Assembly (NCBI GenBank): GCA_041487355.1
Contig: JBGPND010000090.1
Coordinates: 1-19,243 of the forward strand
DNA length: 19,243 nucleotides
Source of the DNA: JAMXLO01 sp041487355
Lineage (GTDB): Bacteria; Pseudomonadota; Alphaproteobacteria; Acetobacterales; Acetobacteraceae
Direction of reading: 5' to 3'
Position numbers and translations under genes: made by a program. Shown one piece after another: positions 16,025-19,243 of the stretch. Below the pieces are notes generated by a model, which did no database searches, was not told the DNA's origin, and saw nothing but the letters and a program-made list of their open reading frames with translations. Every line of letters starts with the position of its first letter. Position 1 is the first letter of the stretch.

Positions 16025-16130
16025 GCCGGACAGAGTGCGCCACCAGGATTGAATGGCGGGTTAACCGGCAGGGCTGCTGCATCGCGAGCCGCATATATGA
16101 TACCGTTGCGCGGAGACGATGACTCATTTG

Positions 16131-16155
16131 TCGTCATGCCCGCGAAGCATGACGA
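16131..16155. repeat. Perfect 9-bp inverted repeat (REP-like)
   Basis: TCGTCATGC (16131-16139) and GCATGACGA (16147-16155) flank the 7-nt loop CCGCGAA. The CGTCATG/CATGACG ends match the outer ends of the composite elements at 4676-4802 and 15082-15188, so it is probably a short relative of them. It sits in the divergent 216-bp spacer between flgB and the 16241 gene. Confidence 0.75.
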
Positions 16156-16240
16156 TTACAGGTCAAGACCTTCGCTCGGCGGTATGAGACCTGCCGGCGA
16201 TAAAGGCTTCGGTAATCCCGTTCCATTATATTCGGCCGCG

Positions 16241-16534
16241 ATGTGCGAAGCCGCTCCGCCTGTTGCGCCGCAAGCCGAGGAAACACCGATCGACGCGGTG
16301 CGCGCACTCGCCGAGGAGCTGACAAAGCTGGTCGGCCTCGCTCGCGCTCTGGTCGACTCAAATCGCGAGGTCGATCTCACCGGCCTCGACAGCGAGGTCG
16401 GCCTGCTGTGCGCCAAGACCCTCGACCTGCCACTCGACGAGGGACGCTGGATACGTCCCCGGCTGATCGCACTGTTCGGTTCAGTGGAGGGCTTGTCGCG
16501 CGCCCTCTCCGCGCGTGGTCCGCCCTCAAGCTGA
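16241..16534 (+). CDS. Small protein of unknown function, flagellar-linked
   Basis: 97 residues from ATG 16241 (MCEAAPPVAPQAEETPIDAV); an in-frame ATG at 16184 would add 19 residues. After a Pro/Ala-rich N-terminus the protein is helical: VRALAEELTKLVGLARALVD, then VDLTGLDSEVGLLCAKTLDL, then RPRLIALFGSVEGLSRALSA. There is no signal peptide, TM helix or catalytic motif. I do not recognise a named family. Its position 33 bp before fliO on the same strand, and its helical, chaperone-like size, suggest an accessory flagellar factor; that is inference. The longer open frame reaching upstream to 15470 runs antisense through flgB and is not considered coding. Confidence 0.7.
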   Translation: MCEAAPPVAPQAEETPIDAVRALAEELTKLVGLARALVDSNREVDLTGLDSEVGLLCAKTLDLPLDEGRWIRPRLIALFGSVEGLSRALSARGPPSS

Positions 16535-16567
16535 CCACAGCATCCTCGCTCGGCAAAAGGCCGCGCC

Positions 16568-16852
16568 ATGGTCATCACAACCGCTTCCCTTCTGACCGCT
16601 GCCGCCACGCTTGTCGCGGTGTTGGCATTGATCTGGCTCGCCGGTCGCGCGGCACGCTTCGGCGGCTTCGCTCGACGTCCTGCAAGCGGCAGCCATCTGT
16701 CAGTCCAGGACGTCATCGCGCTCGACGCACGCCGGCGCCTGTATCTGATCCAGTGTCAGGACAAACATGTGCTGTTGCTCACCGGCGGTAGCCAGGATGT
16801 TGTCGTCGGCTGGCCCAGCGAGCACCCGCCGGACGTGGAGCGCGGCCAATGA
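16568..16852 (+). CDS. fliO: Flagellar biosynthetic protein FliO
   Basis: FliO is a bitopic membrane protein that helps assemble the FliP ring of the export gate. It has 94 residues, at the short end for FliO. A single N-terminal TM segment (ASLLTAAATLVAVLALIWLA, residues 6-25) is followed by a basic stretch and the FliO cytoplasmic domain. That domain contains LDARRRLYLIQCQDKHVLLL and TGGSQDVVVGW, matching the family's LdprRrLvLvrcdgxexLLLxGgxxDxvvg pattern. The start at 16568 puts the TM at the N-terminus. The stop overlaps the fliP start by 4 bp (16849-16852). This placement supports the identification of an otherwise divergent protein. Confidence 0.88.
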   Translation: MVITTASLLTAAATLVAVLALIWLAGRAARFGGFARRPASGSHLSVQDVIALDARRRLYLIQCQDKHVLLLTGGSQDVVVGWPSEHPPDVERGQ

Positions 16853-17586
16853 GATGCGCGCACTGGCTCTTTCCGTTGCCGCTCGTCCTGTTGCCAGCAA
16901 TCGCGCACGCGCAATCGCTTGCCATCGACCTTGGCGGCGCCGGTCAGGCAGGTGCGACCGGCCGGCTGGTGCAGATCACCGCACTGGTCACTGTGCTCTC
17001 GCTGGCGCCCAGCCTGCTGGTGATGGTCACCGCCTTCACCCGCATCGTCATCGTGCTGTCGCTGTTGCGCAGCGCGCTCGCCACGCAGGGCACGCCGCCC
17101 AACATGGTGCTGATCGGGCTCGCGCTGTTCCTCACCTTCTTCGTCATGCAGCCGGTGATGGAGGAATCCTGGACCACGGGTCTCCTGCCGCTAACCGAAG
17201 GGCGCGTCGGCGAGCTCGATGGCCTGCGCCTCGCAACCGAGCCATTCCGCCATTTCATGACTGCCAACCTGCGACCGGCCGACTTGCAGCTTTTTCTCGA
17301 CATCGCGCATCTGCCGGCGCCTGCGACCGCGGATGCCACACCCTGGCGCGCGCTGGTGCCGGCGTTCCTGGTGGGCGAACTCCGTCGCGCCTTCGAAATG
17401 GGCTTCCTGCTGTATTTGCCATTCATGGTGATCGACATGGTGGTGGCGAGCGTGCTGATGAGCCTCGGCATGATGATGCTGCCGCCCAGCGTGGTGTCAC
17501 TGCCGTTCAAGCTGATCTTCTTCGTGCTGGTAGACGGTTGGCGCCTGGTGTCCGGCAGCCTGGTGCAGAGCTTCAGCAGTCAGTGA
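16849..17586 (+). CDS. fliP: Flagellar biosynthetic protein FliP
   Basis: FliP is the main pore subunit of the FliPQR export gate. It has 245 residues, the usual length. An N-terminal cleavable signal peptide is visible (MRCAHWLFPLPLVLLPAIAHAQ, likely cut after AHA), as in most FliP proteins. Conserved segments include LAPSLLVMVTAFTRIVIVLS near 44-63, then RSALATQGTPPNMVLIGLAL. The C-terminal half has ALVPAFLVGELRRAFEMGF and LLYLPFMVIDMVVASVLMSL, followed by MGMMMLPPxxxSLPFKLxxF-type residues and LVDGWRLVSGSLV. All are FliP hallmarks. It overlaps fliO by 4 bp. FliQ and FliR are encoded in the divergent operon. Confidence 0.97.
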   Translation: MRCAHWLFPLPLVLLPAIAHAQSLAIDLGGAGQAGATGRLVQITALVTVLSLAPSLLVMVTAFTRIVIVLSLLRSALATQGTPPNMVLIGLALFLTFFVMQPVMEESWTTGLLPLTEGRVGELDGLRLATEPFRHFMTANLRPADLQLFLDIAHLPAPATADATPWRALVPAFLVGELRRAFEMGFLLYLPFMVIDMVVASVLMSLGMMMLPPSVVSLPFKLIFFVLVDGWRLVSGSLVQSFSSQ

Positions 17587-17639
17587 CTGGCGATGGCGCA
17601 GTCAGGCCGGTGCCGCTATAAGTCCATGCAGCCAGTCGC

Positions 17640-17837
17640 ATGAAGGCGCGCGAGATAATTGCCGCGTTGCAGGCGGATGGCTGGGTCGAGCTACGCATCG
17701 CCGGGTCGCATCGGCAATTCCGGCATCCAGTGAAGCCTGGCCTGGTGACCGTGCCGATGCATGGGCCGCGGGACCTTAAGATCGGGACCCTCGTTTCCAT
17801 CGAACGGCAGAGCAGGCTGAAGTTGAGACGGAGATAG
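17640..17837 (+). CDS. hicA: HicA-family toxin (mRNA interferase)
   Basis: This 65-residue HicA/YcfA-type protein is, by family, a ribosome-independent mRNA endonuclease with a double-stranded RNA-binding-like fold. It reads MKAREIIAALQADGWVELRI, then GSHRQFRHP with the catalytic His at residue 24, then LVTVPMHGPRDLKIGTLVSI. The GSHxxFxHP and VPxHxxxxLxxGTL motifs are diagnostic. The C-terminus ends in a basic KLRRR. It lies 53 bp after fliP and is followed after 3 bp by its antitoxin gene. The order toxin-then-antitoxin is usual for hicAB. A TATAAG at about 17616 may belong to its promoter, but no clear -35 was found. Confidence 0.92.
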   Translation: MKAREIIAALQADGWVELRIAGSHRQFRHPVKPGLVTVPMHGPRDLKIGTLVSIERQSRLKLRRR

Positions 17838-17840
17838 GGT

Positions 17841-18146
17841 ATGGCACTGCGCAGCTTTCTCGCCGTTGTCATTCAGGATCAGGGCGACGGGCCAGAAGAT
17901 GGTTATGATGTCGTGTTCCCCGACTTCCCAGGCTGTGTGAGCAGCGGTGAAACCCGCGAGGCTGCCGCCGAAGCCGCCGGCGAAGCGTTATCGATGCACG
18001 TTGAAGAGATGCTTCGGGCCGGGCAGGCAATCCCGCTCCCCGGCCCGCACCGCAACCTGCCCGACTGGTTGGCCCAACAGCCCATCAAGGTTGTCGGTTC
18101 GCTCATGCTTTCGGTTGAGCTGCCCGAACTGGCGCAGCGGGCTTGA
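17841..18146 (+). CDS. hicB: HicB-family antitoxin, short form
   Basis: This 101-residue HicB-type antitoxin should bind and neutralise HicA. The N-terminal partial RNase H-like fold is clear: YDVVFPDFPGCVSSGETREA near residues 22-41, then AAEAAGEALSMHVEEMLRAG, then IPLPGPHRNLP. Many HicB proteins carry a C-terminal helix-turn-helix or ribbon-helix-helix for autoregulation. Here the sequence ends …GSLMLSVELPELAQRA without a recognisable full DNA-binding domain. It looks as though a ribbon-helix-helix strand begins and is cut short. Either this is a naturally short variant or the 3' end has been lost; no continuation is visible in the other frames downstream. Toxin neutralisation may persist while autoregulation may not. 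Confidence 0.88.
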   Translation: MALRSFLAVVIQDQGDGPEDGYDVVFPDFPGCVSSGETREAAAEAAGEALSMHVEEMLRAGQAIPLPGPHRNLPDWLAQQPIKVVGSLMLSVELPELAQRA

Positions 18147-18306
18147 GCGATAGCGAAGGGCAGTGGCTGGCGGCTGGCTGCCACGGGTGCGGGGCTTTGC
18201 CGTGCCTGGGCTGTAACACTGTCCTGGCGGCGTCGGGGCGCAGGCTTGCACCGGGGGCCGCGCGGCGCTTCAATCGTGGGACGGAATTGTCCCGGACACC
18301 GCGTGG

Positions 18307-18561
18307 ATGCCCCCGCCCGAGCCAATCCCCGACCTGCTGAAGGCAGTCAACGACTCCAGCGCGCGCGGCTTCGGACTGTGGGTCACGTTTCTGACGGTGG
18401 GCGCCTACCTGGCGATCGCCATCGGCACCACCACGCACCTGCAGCTTCTGCTGGAAGCGCCGGTGAAGCTGCCGCTGCTCGGTGTCGATCTGCCGTTGTT
18501 CGCGTTCTACCTGTTCGCGCCGCCGCTGTTCCTGCTGCTGCACTTCAACGTGCTGACGCAG
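18307..18561 (+). pseudogene. Truncated N-terminal fragment of a two-TM membrane protein
   Basis: Residues 1-85 read as an inner-membrane N-terminal domain: PPPEPIPDLLKAVNDSSARG, a first TM around residues 24-41, KLPLLGVDLPLFAFYLFAP, and a second TM around 64-82 ending HFNVLTQ. This LLKAVNDSxxxxxxLWxxFL opening resembles the N-terminal domain found on some pentapeptide-repeat and related membrane proteins, which I recall rather than can verify. After about 18561 the frame stays open to 18924 but reads antisense through a Uma2-type gene and looks non-native, so the original C-terminal part has been lost. Confidence 0.6.
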
Positions 18562-18613
18562 CGCTGTATGCCGTCGCGCAACCGCATCGAGCACGACGCG
18601 GACCTGCCTCGCG

Positions 18614-18937
18614 CTACCCCCGCGCCAGTCGCGTTGTCCGGTACACCGCAGCTAGCTCCACGCGGAATCCGATACTCTGCAATTCCAGCACGCCGTCCTC
18701 GAGTGTCACCGGCCGCTCCGGCCATGTGCCGTCCGCACCCCGCCGCAGCAGCTCCGCCCCGACCGCGGCGCTGCGCAGCACCAGGATCTCCCGCACGCTG
18801 GGGATCGTCGCGTAGGCCCAAACATTGGTCCAGGTCTCGGCCTGGTTGCTGGGCGACAGAATCTCGACCACCAGGACCGGCTCGGACAGCGCGTATTCCT
18901 CCTCCTGGTAGGGCGAGCAAGTGACCGCTAGCCCATC
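18614..18937 (-). pseudogene. 5'-truncated Uma2-family (PD-(D/E)XK-like) protein gene
   Basis: The last ~107 codons of a Uma2-type protein (DUF820, a restriction-endonuclease-like fold of unknown physiological role) end at TAG 18614. Readable pieces are DGLAVTCSPYQEEEYALSEP, VVEILSPSNQAETW, YATIPSVREILVL and AAVGAELLRRGADGTWPE. SEPVLVVEILSPSNQ matches the family core, including the Glu of the active-site strand. Upstream the frame meets a TAA at 18938-18940, and the first ~80-100 residues normal for the family are absent, so the gene is broken at its 5' end near 18937. It is oriented toward the truncated membrane-protein gene to its left. Confidence 0.78.
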
Positions 18938-19071
18938 TTATTCACGGCGTCAGTGCGCCGCCACGACGTTATATAATGGGAATGGATATGGCTGCGGCGA
19001 CCGGTGGCTGGGTGAACCGCGTTTCAGGCTATGTCTGTAAGGCGTTGGGGTTGGTCAGGACGGGTTCGGCC

Positions 19072-19085
19072 GGGGCATTCGCCCC
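19072..19085. terminator. Small GC-rich stem-loop after the transposase stop
   Basis: GGGGC (19072-19076) and GCCCC (19081-19085) flank a 4-nt loop, 5 bp beyond the transposase stop on its downstream side. It could act as a weak terminator or be part of the insertion-sequence end. There is no T tract, so intrinsic termination is doubtful. Confidence 0.3.
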
Positions 19086-19090
19086 GCCGT

Positions 19091-19243
19091 TCACGTCGGG
19101 CGCAGGACCAACGCGCCAATCAGCCCGCGGAACAGCGAGGCATCCGGGCAGTTCGCGGCGAATGCGAGCGTGACCCGGCTGGTGGTCTCCTTGATCCGCA
19201 CCGCGATCTTCAGCAGCCGCAGCCGCACGGTGGAGAATTCGGC
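19091..19243 (-). CDS. IS1380-family transposase, C-terminal 50 residues (partial)
   Basis: The minus-strand frame enters from the window edge and stops at TGA 19091-19093. It reads AEFSTVRLRLLKIAVRIKET, then TSRVTLAFAANCPDASLFRG, then LIGALVLRPT. The pattern FxTxRLRLxKIAVR followed by xxRxxLxxxxxCP resembles the C-terminus of IS1380-type DDE transposases, a group common in Acetobacteraceae. The catalytic DDE residues lie outside the window, so activity cannot be judged. The expected terminal inverted repeat should lie between about 18940 and 19090; I could not delimit it. Confidence 0.72.
   Translation of the reverse strand, partial: AEFSTVRLRLLKIAVRIKETTSRVTLAFAANCPDASLFRGLIGALVLRPT

Noticed and set aside
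16061..16066. TTAACC as a CtrA half-site before flgB
   Set aside because: The CtrA motif needs a second TTAA half at a 7-bp spacing, which is absent. A single hexamer is not evidence.
15470..16240. Upstream part of a long plus-strand frame ending at 16534
   Set aside because: It runs antisense through flgB and the spacer; only the part from 16241 (or 16184) has a plausible protein.
16160..16240. Sigma-28-like GGCGATAA upstream of the 16241 gene
   Set aside because: There is no TAAA at the required spacing upstream.
18972..18977. TATAAT as a promoter in the decay zone
   Set aside because: It is a perfect -10 hexamer, but there is no acceptable -35 at 16-18 bp and no gene directly downstream.
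18976..19173. 65-codon plus-strand open frame near the right edge
   Set aside because: It is antisense to the transposase end and has no recognisable content.

Overview
The window is GC-rich DNA with alphaproteobacterial gene content. The flagellar gene order, a GTTC-N7-GTTC SOS box at recA, an IS1380-type transposase tail and dispersed CGTCATGG-type palindromes suggest Rhodospirillales, probably Acetobacteraceae. That placement is an inference; no rRNA, tRNA or CRISPR array was seen.

Layout. Positions 1-1990 (minus) hold the first ~663 codons of alaS; its 3' end lies outside the window. Positions 2070-6939 (minus) are a branched-chain amino-acid type (HAAT) ABC transporter cluster in the order livK-livH-livM-livG-livF. 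The substrate-binding gene livK carries a one-base frameshift near 6195. A composite palindromic element separates livH from livM. Positions 7304-9568 (plus) are a PhyH-family dioxygenase gene followed 27 bp later by a GT61-family glycosyltransferase gene. A SAM-dependent methyltransferase gene (10304-9561, minus) converges on them and overlaps by 8 bp. Positions 10332-11316 (minus) contain a cytidine deaminase-like gene, a small coiled-coil gene, and a second, 5'-truncated copy of the deaminase 3' half. recA follows (12382-11342), with an SOS box abutting its -35 at 12562-12576.

Positions 12583-16024 (minus) are a flagellar operon, flgB-flgC-fliE-fliQ-fliR-flhB, that builds the proximal rod/basal body and the export gate. 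The second palindromic composite sits between flgC and fliE. Diverging from it, 16241-17586 (plus) encodes a small unknown protein, FliO and FliP, so the window supplies FliO, FliP, FliQ, FliR and FlhB. A HicA/HicB-type toxin-antitoxin pair (17640-18146) follows fliP directly. The right end (18307-19243) is a decay zone: a truncated two-TM membrane protein gene, a 5'-truncated Uma2-family gene facing it, and the 3' end of an IS1380-family transposase gene entering from the right edge.

The observations most worth following are: (a) two composite palindromic elements of the same architecture placed inside two unrelated operons; (b) the partial duplication of the deaminase gene around a coiled-coil gene whose stop codon lies in the duplicated DNA, all downstream of SOS-controlled recA; (c) the recA/alaS neighbourhood, often adjacent in Alphaproteobacteria, separated here by about 9.3 kb of transport, glycan-type and duplicated genes; (d) the frameshifted livK in an otherwise intact transporter. 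I did not find an unmistakable new defence or mobile system.
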